Shown here piece by piece: positions 37,125 to 45,965 of a DNA stretch of 64,000 nt; the stretch's first letter is position 1, and the number at the start of each line of letters is the position of its first letter. A program made the translations under genes and the position numbers. This stretch comes from Brenneria sp. hezel4-2-4 (GTDB taxonomy: Bacteria; Pseudomonadota; Gammaproteobacteria; Enterobacterales; Enterobacteriaceae): assembly GCF_013155275.1 (NCBI RefSeq), contig NZ_JABJXS010000005.1:62001-126000 (forward strand), given 5' to 3'. The notes below the pieces were generated by a model, which was not told the origin of the DNA, did not search any database, and worked only from the letters and a program-made list of their open reading frames with translations.

Positions 37125-37757
37125 GTGAAGATCATGATGGCGCGTCGCTTGCTGCAACTTTATATCGGACTGGCGTTATACGGCGTATCCACGGCAATGT
37201 TTGTGCACGCCAATCTCGGCGTCGATCCGTGGGACGTGTTTCACCTGGGCGTGGCGCGGATCTTTTCTCTGACTATTGGTATGGTGATAATCGTCGTTGG
37301 CGCATTGGTGCTGCTGCTGTGGATCCCGCTGCGTCTTCGTCCCGGACTGGGAACCGTCAGTAACGTGATTGTGCTGGGTCTGGCGGTGGATGCCGCGCTG
37401 GCTTTGATGCCGCCTCTTGAATCGCTGATGGCGCGCGGCGCACTGTTGATTGCCGCCGTAGTAATCAACGCGTTGGCGACCGGCATGTACATCGGCGCGG
37501 GTTTTGGCGCCGGGCCGCGCGACGGGTTAATGACCGGAATTCATGCCCGCACCGGCTGGTCGGTGCGTAGCGTGCGTACCGCGATTGAAGTCACTGTGCT
37601 GCTGGCGGGCTGGATGATGGGCGGCACACTCGGCGTCGGCACCGTGCTTTATGCGCTGGCGATTGGCCCGCTGATCCAGCTTTGCCTGCCGTGGTTTCAT
37701 ATCGATCCGCGCCCGAAAAAACCGCTGACCGAACCCTCGGTGAATAATGGAATATAA
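37125..37757 (+). CDS. YczE/YitT-like integral membrane protein
   Basis: Inner-membrane protein of 210 aa with about five hydrophobic helices. GVSTAMFVHANLGVDPWDVF near the start, then the Gly-rich GMYIGAGFGAGPRDGLMTGI and RTAIEVTVLLAGWMMGGTLG, are typical of the YczE/DUF6198 family. It shares a 79-bp divergent control region with the MocR-type regulator. Its role is unknown; transport or regulation of an amino acid or vitamin is a common guess. Confidence 0.8.
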   Translation: MKIMMARRLLQLYIGLALYGVSTAMFVHANLGVDPWDVFHLGVARIFSLTIGMVIIVVGALVLLLWIPLRLRPGLGTVSNVIVLGLAVDAALALMPPLESLMARGALLIAAVVINALATGMYIGAGFGAGPRDGLMTGIHARTGWSVRSVRTAIEVTVLLAGWMMGGTLGVGTVLYALAIGPLIQLCLPWFHIDPRPKKPLTEPSVNNGI

Positions 37758-38114
37758 TAAATAATCCAATATATTTTTTATAAAATAACGTTTTATTTTA
37801 TTATCTCACAACCCGATAAAGGAATAATATTAAATAGTCGAACGGTATCAAAAGAGATAAGTAGAACATATCGCGTTTAAATTTATTTATCGTCGATATT
37901 ATAATGAAAAGTTGCAACTTGATTGCAAGTTAATCCATTGTAAACGAAATGTTCGCCCTTGCTTCTACATTTTATCAACAAACCCTAATTAAATAGCAAC
38001 AACATAAAATATGTTCCATGATTCAAATCACAAAATAAATTAACAATAAGTCGCTATACTGAGCCTGTGTTTATTATTAAATATAAAATCACAAAAAACA
38101 TAGGATACATTATC
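37758..38114. other. AT-rich intergenic region before the flavin oxidoreductase
   Basis: This 357-bp stretch is strongly AT-rich compared with its left neighbour. It contains long A/T runs and should hold the promoter of the next gene. No gene or clear terminator was seen. The composition change suggests a boundary of acquired DNA or an H-NS-bound region (inference). Confidence 0.55.
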
Positions 38115-40046
38115 ATGTATAAAAAATTATTTGAGCCTAAAAGAATAAACCAATGCGTTATTCCTAACCGGCTTGTTGTAACCGCAATGGTAGCAAATTA
38201 TTGTAACACCGACGGCACCTCTTCCGATCGATACATTGCCTATCATGAGGAAAAGGCAAAAGGCGGCTGGGGGTTAATTATCACCGAAGATTACGCGGTC
38301 AATGAACATGCGATGGGCTATCAGTATATCGCCGGTTTATGGAATGACGAACAAATCGCCAGCCATAAAAAACTAACGGATACCATTCATCGCTACGACA
38401 GTAAAATCTTTGCCCAAATTTATCATGCGGGCAGACAAAGCAACGGTAAAGTCAACGGCGGGGTTCAACCCATGGCGCCGTCGCCCATTCCCTGCCCGTG
38501 GCTGAGAGAAATGCCGCGTGAGTTGTCGATTGAGGATATTCAGAATCTGGTTAAGGATTTCGGCAACTGTGCGAAAAGAGTCAAACAGGCGGGTTTTGAC
38601 GGCGTAGAGATTCATGCGGGTCACGGTTATTTAATCGCCGAGTTCCTCTCTCCCTATGTCAATAAACGCGTCGATAAATACGGCGGCTGTCTGGACAACC
38701 GGGTGCGGTTTTTGAAAGAAATCTATCAGGAAGTGCGCAGCAATGTCGGGCCGGACTTTCCGGTGATGGTCCGCTTCTCGGCGTATGAAGGTTTTGTCGG
38801 CGGCCGGGACATTTCCGAATCCCGCGTGCTGGCTCAGTTGTTTGAAGAATGGGGCGTTGATGCGCTGGATGTTTCCGTCGGCGCCTATGGCGATCATAAT
38901 AAATTCGGCACGGTTTCCCCGATGTATGTAGGCCATGCCTGGACCGTGCCGTTTGCGGAAGAGATAAAGAAACTGGTGAATATCCCGGTGATTACCGCCA
39001 ACCGCATTAACGACCCAAGGATGGCGGATAGCATTCTGTCGATGGGCAAAGCCGATTTTATCGGTATGGGCAGAGGCTCGCTGGCCGATCCCCATTTACC
39101 CAACAAAGCCAAAGCCGGAGAATTAACCTCAATCCGCTACTGCATCGGATGTATGCAGGGCTGTACCGGCAGTCTGTATGTGGGCGGGCCGCTAGAGTGT
39201 CTGGTCAACCCGACCCTGGGACGGGAAGGCGTGCTGGACTACACAAAAACCTCAACGCCCAAAACCGTTTTTGTCGCCGGCGGCGGGCCGGGCGGGATGG
39301 AAGCCGCCCGCGCCGCGGCGCTACGCGGGCATCGCGTGACATTGTTTGAAAAAAGAAATCAGTTAGGCGGGCAATTCCTTTCCGCCGCGTTCCCTCCCGG
39401 CAAAGGTGAATTGGCAACCTACACCGCATGGGCTATTCAGGAATTGGAAAAACTGAATATCGACATAAAATGCGGCACCGAACTGACCGAAGACATTATC
39501 CGGCAGGAAAAACCAGACACCGTTATTATTGCCACCGGCGGGAAACCGGCCATGCCGCCGATTAAAGGCGTTAATCTCCCTCATGTTGTTTTTGCGGAAG
39601 ATGTTTTGTTGGGTAAGGTAATAACAGGAAATAATATTGTTATTGCCGGCGGTGGCGAAGTGGGCGGTGAAACCGCCGCGCATCTTGCCATGCAACAAAA
39701 AAATGTGACCGTTATAGAAATGCGCGACCAGATATTGCAGGAGCTTGATGGCGTCAGTAAATTACACGTTATAAATATACTGAATGAATTCAACGTAAAA
39801 CAATATCTAAATACCAAAGTGGCGGAAATTACCGACACGCATGTCATTGTTGAAAATCAACAAGGACAAGTTTCTATTGAAGCCGATACCGTCGTTCTGG
39901 CATTAGGTTATGTTCCGGTTAATGAATTAGCGAAACATCTTAATCAAACCAGCAATAATGTGGTGGTAATCGGCGGCGCGGTAAAAACCAGTAATGCCAT
40001 GGTGGCAATAAAAGAAGGATTCGATGCGGGTATGGCGGTGGTTTAA
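38115..40046 (+). CDS. NADH:flavin oxidoreductase with FMN, Fe-S and FAD domains (2,4-dienoyl-CoA reductase/BaiCD type)
   Basis: Three-domain oxidoreductase, 643 aa. An N-terminal old-yellow-enzyme FMN barrel spans about residues 1-330 (AQIYHAGRQSNGKVNGG, GFDGVEIHAGHGYLIAEFLS). A cysteine cluster follows near 341 (CIGCMQGC, with CLVNP after it) for a 4Fe-4S centre. The C-terminal FAD/NAD module starts with VAGGGPGGMEAARAAALRG (about 385) and has a second dinucleotide motif IVIAGGGEVGGETAAH. Relatives reduce enoates, dienoyl-CoA or bile-acid intermediates. I chose ATG 38115 (MYKKLFEPKRIN) with AGGATA upstream over an in-frame ATG at 38067. The substrate is unknown. Confidence 0.87.
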   Translation: MYKKLFEPKRINQCVIPNRLVVTAMVANYCNTDGTSSDRYIAYHEEKAKGGWGLIITEDYAVNEHAMGYQYIAGLWNDEQIASHKKLTDTIHRYDSKIFAQIYHAGRQSNGKVNGGVQPMAPSPIPCPWLREMPRELSIEDIQNLVKDFGNCAKRVKQAGFDGVEIHAGHGYLIAEFLSPYVNKRVDKYGGCLDNRVRFLKEIYQEVRSNVGPDFPVMVRFSAYEGFVGGRDISESRVLAQLFEEWGVDALDVSVGAYGDHNKFGTVSPMYVGHAWTVPFAEEIKKLVNIPVITANRINDPRMADSILSMGKADFIGMGRGSLADPHLPNKAKAGELTSIRYCIGCMQGCTGSLYVGGPLECLVNPTLGREGVLDYTKTSTPKTVFVAGGGPGGMEAARAAALRGHRVTLFEKRNQLGGQFLSAAFPPGKGELATYTAWAIQELEKLNIDIKCGTELTEDIIRQEKPDTVIIATGGKPAMPPIKGVNLPHVVFAEDVLLGKVITGNNIVIAGGGEVGGETAAHLAMQQKNVTVIEMRDQILQELDGVSKLHVINILNEFNVKQYLNTKVAEITDTHVIVENQQGQVSIEADTVVLALGYVPVNELAKHLNQTSNNVVVIGGAVKTSNAMVAIKEGFDAGMAVV

Positions 40047-40084
40047 TTCCGTCTTACACCTTATCGATTTTACGTTGTAGAAAC

Positions 40085-40107
40085 CGGGGCGAATCCTCTT
40101 CGCCCCG
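40085..40107 (+). terminator. hairpin after the flavin oxidoreductase gene
   Basis: A perfect 9-bp stem CGGGGCGAA/TTCGCCCCG with loop TCCTC begins 39 bp after the stop. There is no T-run. Confidence 0.55.
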
Positions 40108-40207
40108 TAACACAACGCAGGCCTGCGTCACGCACTCATCCTGCACGCTGGCGGTGCAATAACGCACTGCGACCAAACACCGGAAGTTGATTTTATCCCC
40201 CGCACGC

Positions 40208-40226
40208 TAAGGGCTTCGCGCCCTTA
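40208..40226. repeat. 7-bp inverted repeat upstream of the catabolic island
   Basis: TAAGGGC/GCCCTTA with loop TTCGC forms a stable stem. Its role is unclear; it may be a second terminator ahead of the island promoter. Confidence 0.4.
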
Positions 40227-40339
40227 CCTCTCTTGTCCGGTTAAATAATTCCATTTGATAACAGTAAGATATTTTCTATATCTGCATTTTCTGCGCGGAA
40301 CAGTCAGTGTGGCATGTTTCATGCTTTTATAACTACATG

Positions 40340-40352
40340 CAAGTTACTTGAA
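40340..40352. promoter_or_regulatory. putative XRE-cupin operator, copy 1
   Basis: CAAGTTACTTGAA contains the palindrome CAAGT-T-ACTTG. The identical 13-mer occurs again at 46276-46288 before the second transporter operon. It lies 34 bp before the first binding-protein gene, just downstream of a possible -10 (TATAAC), a repressor-like position. The XRE-cupin regulator encoded between the two operons is the natural candidate to bind it (inference). Confidence 0.65.
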
Positions 40353-40385
40353 TTAAATGCACATCACTTTCAACAGGGGAATATC

Positions 40386-41243
40386 ATGACATTACGCAAA
40401 TTCGCCGCCGTATGTTACGCATCCACGTTGTGTGCGATCGGCGCGCTGGCCGTTCCTGCCCACGGCGCCGATCTGCTGGATCGGATTAGCGCTCAAAAAA
40501 CCATCACCATTGCCACCGAGGCGCGCTATGCCCCCTTTGAGTTCGTTCAGGACGGCAAAATCGTGGGTTACGATGTCGACCTGATGAACCACATTTTGCA
40601 AAAGCGCCTGCCGGGCGTGAAGGTAAAACAACTGGATCTGCCGTTTCAGGGGATCCTGCCGGGGCTGGATGCGAAAAAGTTCGATTTCGTGGTCACGGCC
40701 GTCACCGTCAACAAGCAGCGGATAGAACATTTTGCCTTTACAGTGCCCATCGCCGAATCCACCGTTGCCCTGCTTAAACGCGAAAACGATACGTCGATCG
40801 CCACGCTGGACGATCTCAGCGGCAAAGTCGTTGGCTCGCAGGCAGGCTCCGGTCAGTTGCAGATTTTACAAGCGTTCAATGAGCAATTGAAAGCCGGCGG
40901 CAAGCCCGGCATCAAAGAAATCAAGCAGTACGTTTCCTTTGATGAAGCCTATGCGGATTTGGCGAACAAACGGCTTGACGGCGTCGCCCAGTCGCTGGCG
41001 AATCTCGGCCCGCTGATCAAAAGCCGCCCCGGCATCTTCAGCACGCTTGAACCGATGCTTGGCCCTACCACCTATTTCGGCTGGGTCGGACGTCAAGACC
41101 AGGATAGCGCCCGGCTGGTAAAACTGTTTAGCGACGGCATTGCCGAAGCCAACCGCGACGGCACGATGAAAGCGCTGCAAGATAAATGGTTCGGCTTCAC
41201 CATGACCGTTCCGGCCGATCAGATGCCTGCGCCGAGTCTGTAA
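40386..41243 (+). CDS. ABC transporter substrate-binding protein (polar amino acid family, SBP_bac_3)
   Basis: Periplasmic binding protein of 285 aa, first gene of the island. A signal peptide ends near VPAHGA. The family-3 pattern is clear: ITIATEARYAPFEFVQDGKI near the N-terminus, GYDVDLMNHI, the RIEHFAFTVPIAESTVALL hinge, and GKVVGSQAGSGQLQI. Such proteins bind amino acids, opines or related small zwitterions. I preferred ATG 40386, which follows AGGGG and starts the signal peptide (MTLRKFAAVC), to an in-frame ATG at 40314 that would cover the operator. Downstream hydrolases suggest a ureido- or guanidino-amino-acid-like ligand (inference). Confidence 0.87.
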   Translation: MTLRKFAAVCYASTLCAIGALAVPAHGADLLDRISAQKTITIATEARYAPFEFVQDGKIVGYDVDLMNHILQKRLPGVKVKQLDLPFQGILPGLDAKKFDFVVTAVTVNKQRIEHFAFTVPIAESTVALLKRENDTSIATLDDLSGKVVGSQAGSGQLQILQAFNEQLKAGGKPGIKEIKQYVSFDEAYADLANKRLDGVAQSLANLGPLIKSRPGIFSTLEPMLGPTTYFGWVGRQDQDSARLVKLFSDGIAEANRDGTMKALQDKWFGFTMTVPADQMPAPSL

Positions 41244-41252
41244 GGGAGACGC

Positions 41253-41912
41253 ATGGCCGATTTTTACGCACGGTTCCTCGCCTGGCTTCCCGACCTGCTC
41301 AACGGGGCGGCGACCACCGCGTCGTTGTGTCTGACCGCCATCGTCGCCGGCTTTTTTGTCGGCGTGGGGCTCCATCTGATGGAACGCAGCCCGATGCGGA
41401 TCTGGCGGAGCATCGCCAACGCCTGGGTCAGCCTGTTCCGCGGCACACCGGTGCTGGCGCAGATGCTGCTGTGCTTTTATCTGCCCGGCGAACTGGGGCT
41501 GGAAATATCCAGCTATCTGGCCGCCGTGTTAGCCCTGACGCTCAATACCGCCGCCTATCAGTCACAAATCCTGCGCAGCGGCTTTGCCGCCATCCCGCCC
41601 GGCCAGTTGGAGGCGGCGGCAATCTGCGGTCTGAGCCCATGCCAGACCTTGTGGCGTATTCAGGTGCCGCAGGTGCTGCGCCTGACGCTGCCGTCATTAG
41701 TTTCTGAACTGATCGACGTGGTGAAAGCTTCCGCCGTGGTATCGGTTATCGCCATCACCGACCTGATGCGGGTGGGCCAGCAACTGGCCTCGTCAACCTA
41801 TCAGCCTCTACAGGTGTATATCGCCACGGCGCTGGTCTACCTGTTGCTGACCAGCCTGCTCGCGCTGCTGGGCCGTCATTTTGAACGCCGCTGGGTGAAG
41901 GAAAGAATATGA
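41253..41912 (+). CDS. ABC transporter permease (HisQ/HisM family)
   Basis: Inner-membrane permease of 219 aa with about five helices. It has the segment SLFRGTPVLAQMLLCFYL and the ATPase-docking loop GQLEAAAICGLSPCQTLWRI typical of amino-acid ABC permeases. It lies 9 bp after the binding-protein gene and overlaps the second permease by 4 nt (ATGA), so the two form a translationally coupled heterodimer. Confidence 0.88.
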   Translation: MADFYARFLAWLPDLLNGAATTASLCLTAIVAGFFVGVGLHLMERSPMRIWRSIANAWVSLFRGTPVLAQMLLCFYLPGELGLEISSYLAAVLALTLNTAAYQSQILRSGFAAIPPGQLEAAAICGLSPCQTLWRIQVPQVLRLTLPSLVSELIDVVKASAVVSVIAITDLMRVGQQLASSTYQPLQVYIATALVYLLLTSLLALLGRHFERRWVKERI

Positions 41913-42562
41913 ACGATCTGCTTCTCTACCTGCCTGACTACCTGCGCGCGATGGGCGTCACCCTGTGGATCAGCGCCTGCTCGGCGCTGCTGGGCGCGCT
42001 GCTCGGTTTCGCCCTGCACGCGCTGTGCCGCCGGCAGCAGGCGCTCTATGCCGCGTGGCGCTTCTACGTCTGGGCGATCCGCGGCACCCCTTATCTAGCG
42101 CAGTTGGCGGTTATTTATTTCGGTCTGCCGTCGGTCGGCATCATGCTGAGCGCCATTGAAGCCACCATTTTGTCGTTGACGTTATACAGCGCCGCCTATT
42201 TTGGCGAAATCTTCCGCGCCAGTTGGCAGAGTATTGCCCGCGGCCAGTTGGAGGCGGCGGCGGCGCACAATATTTCGCCGTGGCACAGCTTCTGGCATAT
42301 CCAGACGCCGCAAGCAATGCGCTTCAGTCTGCCGCTGCTCGGCAATCAGTTCATTCTGACCATTAAAGAAAGCGCGGTGGCCTCGGTGATCACCGTGCCC
42401 GAGCTCACCATGACGACCGGACAAATCGTTGCGAATACCTATACCTACGTCCTGCCCTATGCCCTGCTGATCCTGAGCTATTGGCTGCTGGCGCAGGCCG
42501 TCAGCCTGAGCATTCGCCTGCTTGGCCGCTGGCAGACTTCTAAAGGATACCCCTATGGCTGA
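41909..42562 (+). CDS. ABC transporter permease (HisQ/HisM family)
   Basis: Second permease, 217 aa. Family marks are WAIRGTPYLAQLAVIYFGLP and the docking loop GQLEAAAAHNISPWHSFWHI, parallel to those in the first permease. The two are related but clearly diverged, as usual for HisQ-HisM pairs. Its end overlaps the ATPase gene start by 8 nt. Confidence 0.88.
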   Translation: MNDLLLYLPDYLRAMGVTLWISACSALLGALLGFALHALCRRQQALYAAWRFYVWAIRGTPYLAQLAVIYFGLPSVGIMLSAIEATILSLTLYSAAYFGEIFRASWQSIARGQLEAAAAHNISPWHSFWHIQTPQAMRFSLPLLGNQFILTIKESAVASVITVPELTMTTGQIVANTYTYVLPYALLILSYWLLAQAVSLSIRLLGRWQTSKGYPYG

Positions 42563-43367
42563 AACCATTATCGAACTGCGCGGCGTCGGCAAGTCATTCG
42601 ATGGCAACCGGGTGCTGAAAAATATCAATCTGGCCGTCGATGCCGGCGAGATCGTCACGCTGATTGGCCCGTCGGGATCGGGGAAAACCACCGCGCTGCG
42701 CTGCATGAACTTTCTGGAAGCCTATGATGAGGGGGAGATCTGGATTAAAGGTCAGCTATTGGGTTATAGCGGGCCGGGGCGCGAGCCACGGCACCGCGAC
42801 AGCCCGGCGTTGATTGCCGACGTGCGCCGTCCGCTGGCCATGGTGTTTCAACAGTTCAATCTGTGGCCGCACATGACGGTGCTGGAGAACGTCGCCGCCC
42901 CGCTGGTGCTGGGGAAAAAGCTGCCGCGCCACGACGCCCGCCAACGCGCCGCCGCCGCGCTGGCGCAGGTCGGCATGAGGGAAAAGGCCGACGCCTGGCC
43001 GTCGCGCCTGTCGGGCGGACAGCAGCAGCGCGTCGGCATTGCCCGGGCGTTGGCGCTGGAGCCGGAACTGCTGTTGCTGGATGAGCCGACCTCCGCGCTC
43101 GATCCCGAACGGGTCGAGGAAGTGCTGGACGTAATAAAAGCGCTCGCCGACAACGGCATCACCATGGTGATGGTCACGCATGAAATGTCGTTTGCCGCCC
43201 ATATCTCTTCGCGCATTGTTTTCATGGCCGACGGTTCGGTGGTGGAAAGCGGCCCGCCCGGTACGCTGCTCCGCGCCCCGAAAAGCGTACGCTTGCAGAC
43301 CTTTCTGGCGCCGTGGTTTAAAAGCCCGTTGCAGCTTGATGAGCCGAGGTTCGCCGATGATCAGTAA
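42555..43367 (+). CDS. ABC transporter ATP-binding protein (polar amino acid type)
   Basis: ATPase subunit of 270 aa. Motifs: Walker A GPSGSGKTTALRCM, Q-loop VFQQFNLWPHMTVLENVAAP, signature LSGGQQQRVGIARALALEP, Walker B LLLLDEPTSALDPE, and H-loop VTHEMSFAAH. Between Walker A and the Q-loop it has a somewhat long, basic insertion (GREPRHRDSPALIADVRRP), as in HisP/OccP-type ATPases. I chose ATG 42555 (MAETIIELRGVGKSF), which overlaps the upstream permease. Its last 11 nt overlap the hydrolase gene. Confidence 0.88.
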   Translation: MAETIIELRGVGKSFDGNRVLKNINLAVDAGEIVTLIGPSGSGKTTALRCMNFLEAYDEGEIWIKGQLLGYSGPGREPRHRDSPALIADVRRPLAMVFQQFNLWPHMTVLENVAAPLVLGKKLPRHDARQRAAAALAQVGMREKADAWPSRLSGGQQQRVGIARALALEPELLLLDEPTSALDPERVEEVLDVIKALADNGITMVMVTHEMSFAAHISSRIVFMADGSVVESGPPGTLLRAPKSVRLQTFLAPWFKSPLQLDEPRFADDQ

Positions 43368-44613
43368 ACAGGCGAAAAAAGCGGCGGACTGCGTCAGGCA
43401 GTCTCGGTTACTCGACAATCTGGCGATTCTGTCGCGATTCGGCGCGCTGGCTTCCGGCGGGGTAGACCGTCAGGCCCTTTCCACGGAAGATCTGGACGCC
43501 CGGGCCTGGCTGATCGATCTGGCGCAATCGCTGGGCTGCGAGGTCTCCACCGATGACTGCGCCAACCTGTTCATTCGCCGGGCAGGACAGCAGGATCTGC
43601 CGCCGGTGGTCACCGGCAGCCATATTGATACCCAGCCATGCGGCGGCAATCTGGACGGATGTTACGGCGTGATGGCCGGCATCGAGTGCCTGAGCGCGCT
43701 CAATGAAGCCGGCATCGTCACCCAGCGGCCGCTGGAGGTCGTCGTCTGGACCAACGAGGAAGGCAGCCGCTTTGCTCCCGGCGCCATGGGCTCCAGCGCC
43801 TTTGTCAATCCAGACTTGCTGGCGGGCTATCTGGAGAACCGCGATCGGGACGGGGTCACGGTCGGCACGGCGCTGGCCGACTGTCACCGCCGTTTTGCCT
43901 CCCTGCCGCGCCGCGCCGCATACCCGATGGCGGCGTTTATCGAACTGCATATCGAACAAGGGCCGGTGCTGGAACAGGCCGGCCTGCCGCTGGCGACCGT
44001 ACAAGGCATTCAGGGCGTCCGCTGGTATCAGATCCGCTGCCTCGGCCAAAGCGCCCATGCGGGCACCACGCCGATGGATCGGCGCAAAGACGCCATGACA
44101 TTAGCGCGCCGTCTGGCGGATCGCATTGAGCAGAGCGTGGCCGCGGTGCCAATCGATCGGCGGCGCTTAACGTTTGGCAGCTGGCAGGTGACGCCGAACG
44201 CCATCAACACCGTGGCGAGCGAAGTCAGTTTCACCGTCGATTTCCGCCACCCCGACGACGCCGTTTTAGACCGCTTTGATGCGGCCATCGCCGCGCTTGC
44301 CGCCGACGACGTGACCGTGACGTCATTGCTGTTTCAAGCGCCGGTCGCCTTCGACCCGCATCTGCTGGCGCAGCAGCAGGCGTGCTGCGAGGTATTGGAT
44401 ATTCCGACCGGTCAGTTGGTTTCAGGCGCTTTCCATGACGCGATGTATCTGGCCCGGCACTGTCCGACCAGCATGTTTTTTGTCCCCAGCCGCAATGGCA
44501 TCAGCCATAACCCGGCCGAATATACCGATCCCCATTCGCTTTGGCTTGGCGCCAGAGCGCTCGCCTGCTGTCTGACAGCGCTGGCAAATCCATTAACAGG
44601 AGTCAATTCATGA
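43357..44613 (+). CDS. M20-family amidohydrolase (allantoate / N-carbamoyl-L-amino-acid hydrolase type)
   Basis: Cytoplasmic dinuclear metal hydrolase of 418 aa. The metal ligands and catalytic residues are visible: TGSHIDTQPCGGNLDGCYGV (His, Asp), WTNEEGSRFAPGAMGSSAF (the Glu-Glu pair), FIELHIEQGPVLEQAG (His), and the C-terminal SRNGISHNPAEYTD (His). AGTTPMDRRKDAM lies in the dimerisation/lid domain. Family members cleave N-carbamoyl groups (HyuC, AmaB), allantoate (AllC) or ureidoglycolate, releasing ammonia and CO2. The start overlaps the ATPase gene by 11 nt, so the enzyme is coupled to its importer. The exact substrate cannot be told. Confidence 0.88.
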   Translation: MISKQAKKAADCVRQSRLLDNLAILSRFGALASGGVDRQALSTEDLDARAWLIDLAQSLGCEVSTDDCANLFIRRAGQQDLPPVVTGSHIDTQPCGGNLDGCYGVMAGIECLSALNEAGIVTQRPLEVVVWTNEEGSRFAPGAMGSSAFVNPDLLAGYLENRDRDGVTVGTALADCHRRFASLPRRAAYPMAAFIELHIEQGPVLEQAGLPLATVQGIQGVRWYQIRCLGQSAHAGTTPMDRRKDAMTLARRLADRIEQSVAAVPIDRRRLTFGSWQVTPNAINTVASEVSFTVDFRHPDDAVLDRFDAAIAALAADDVTVTSLLFQAPVAFDPHLLAQQQACCEVLDIPTGQLVSGAFHDAMYLARHCPTSMFFVPSRNGISHNPAEYTDPHSLWLGARALACCLTALANPLTGVNS

Positions 44614-45308
44614 GCACACACCACTACCCTGCCTGCTGTGAAAAAGATAACGGCGCCGCACTGGGCACCAACGCCACCGCCACCTCGCCGATTTCCGCCG
44701 ACGGCACGCCGGTTCCCGGCGAGCTGTATACGGTGCCCGCCCGCTGCGGCCGCGCCGTGCGTCTGCAAAAAGGGCAGGTTATCCGCATTATCAATACGCC
44801 GGGAAGCCAGGTGTGCGATACCTGGCTGTTCAACAGCGACGATCTGAGCGAGTTCTCATCCATGGAGCACACCCGCGCATTTATCGACAAAATCATCCCC
44901 AAACCGGGCGACGTGCTGGTCACCAACCAGCGCCGCGCCATCGGCACGCTGCTGACCGATACCTCGCCGGGGGTGCACGACACCCTGATCGCCGCCTGCG
45001 ACCTGTTCCGCTACAGCAATATGGGGATCACCGAATACCACGACAGCTGCGCCGATAACATGCGCCTGGCGCTCAATGCCATCGGTCTGCGCGCCCGTGA
45101 AGTCCCGCAGCCGCTGAACCTGTGGATGAATACGCCGGTAAACCCCGATTACAGCATCTCCTGGCTACCCGCCGTCAGCAAAGCGGGAGACTATGTCGAG
45201 ATCCGCGCCGAACTGGACTGCATCGTGGTCATGTCCGCCTGCCCGCAGGACATCGTGCCAATCAATGGTTGTAATCCTCAGGCGATTCATTTTAGTGTAA
45301 CGGCATAA
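44610..45308 (+). CDS. DUF1989 (urea carboxylase-associated / CgiA-CgiB-like) protein
   Basis: Protein of 232 aa with the DUF1989 pattern: YTVPARCGRAVRLQKGQVIR, GSQVCDTWLFNSDDLSEFSS, MEHTRAFI, then RRAIGTLLTDTSPGVHDTLI and PQPLNLWMNTPV. Members come in pairs next to urea/guanidine carboxylases, where CgiA and CgiB act together as carboxyguanidine deiminase. Here there is a single copy and no carboxylase gene. A hydrolytic or deiminase role on a ureido/guanidino intermediate is plausible (inference). ATGA overlaps the hydrolase stop by 4 nt and AGGAG precedes the start. Confidence 0.83.
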   Translation: MSTHHYPACCEKDNGAALGTNATATSPISADGTPVPGELYTVPARCGRAVRLQKGQVIRIINTPGSQVCDTWLFNSDDLSEFSSMEHTRAFIDKIIPKPGDVLVTNQRRAIGTLLTDTSPGVHDTLIAACDLFRYSNMGITEYHDSCADNMRLALNAIGLRAREVPQPLNLWMNTPVNPDYSISWLPAVSKAGDYVEIRAELDCIVVMSACPQDIVPINGCNPQAIHFSVTA

Positions 45309-45316
45309 TCAGCCAT

Positions 45317-45347
45317 GCTGCCCGCTGTCAGGCGGACGACGGGCAGC
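45317..45347 (+). terminator. hairpin after the first island operon
   Basis: An 8-bp stem GCTGCCCG/CGGGCAGC encloses a 15-nt loop, 9 bp after the DUF1989 stop. It has no T-run, so it may attenuate rather than end transcription into the regulator gene 58 bp downstream. Confidence 0.55.
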
Positions 45348-45374
45348 GTCTACATTCACAACCGATAACTCGTT

Positions 45375-45965
45375 ATGAAAAAAAACGGCGATACCAGCGG
45401 TACTGTACTCTCCAATCTGGGCATGCGGCTACGGCATGCCCGTCTGGCGCAAGAAATGACCTTGAAACAGTTGGCGCAGAAGGTGGAATGCTCTGAAAGC
45501 CTGCTGTCTAAACTGGAAAACGAGGTGGCGACACCCTCTCTGGCTATGCTCCACCGGCTGGCGCGCTCACTGGAAACCAACATTTCAGACCTGATGGCGG
45601 AAAACTGGGTGACGGATTCGCCGGTGCTTAAACCGGAGCAACGGCGGCGAAAACGTTTTCTGCAACGCAATAAACAGGGCGGCATCGAACTGGAAAACCT
45701 GACCTATCACCATAAGGGCGGTCTGTTACAGGGAAATATCCACATCATTGAGCCAGGCGTCGCCAGCGATGGCCTGATTGAACACCACGGCGAAGAGATG
45801 GGATATGTGCTGTCCGGCGATATCGAACTGTATCTGGGCGAAGAAACCCATCGTTTAGCCGCCGGGGATTCCTTTTATTTCCCCAGCCACATCCCTCACG
45901 GCTACAGCAACATTGGCAAAACGGTTGCCCATGTGCTGTGGGTCAATACGCCCGTTACGTTCTGA
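45375..45965 (+). CDS. XRE-family regulator with C-terminal cupin domain
   Basis: Transcriptional regulator of 196 aa. An N-terminal XRE helix-turn-helix (about residues 12-67: RLRHARLAQEMTLKQLAQKV, then SESLLSKLENEVATPSLAML) is joined to a cupin-2 barrel (about 115-190: HHGEEMGYVLSGDIELYLGE, DSFYFPSHIPHGYSNIG). Such PuuR-like regulators control uptake and breakdown of amines, amino acids or ureides, with the cupin sensing a small ligand. It sits between the two transporter operons, and both carry the same palindrome upstream, so it is the likely regulator of the whole island. Confidence 0.9.
   Translation: MKKNGDTSGTVLSNLGMRLRHARLAQEMTLKQLAQKVECSESLLSKLENEVATPSLAMLHRLARSLETNISDLMAENWVTDSPVLKPEQRRRKRFLQRNKQGGIELENLTYHHKGGLLQGNIHIIEPGVASDGLIEHHGEEMGYVLSGDIELYLGEETHRLAAGDSFYFPSHIPHGYSNIGKTVAHVLWVNTPVTF

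Larger units (their letters stand above)
40047..40385. other. intergenic region with hairpins and the first island operator
   Basis: About 340 bp between the oxidoreductase and the ABC binding-protein gene. It holds two hairpins and the CAAGTTACTTGAA palindrome, listed separately. A TATAAC hexamer at 40328-40333, just before the palindrome, could be the -10 element. No gene was recognised. Confidence 0.55.
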
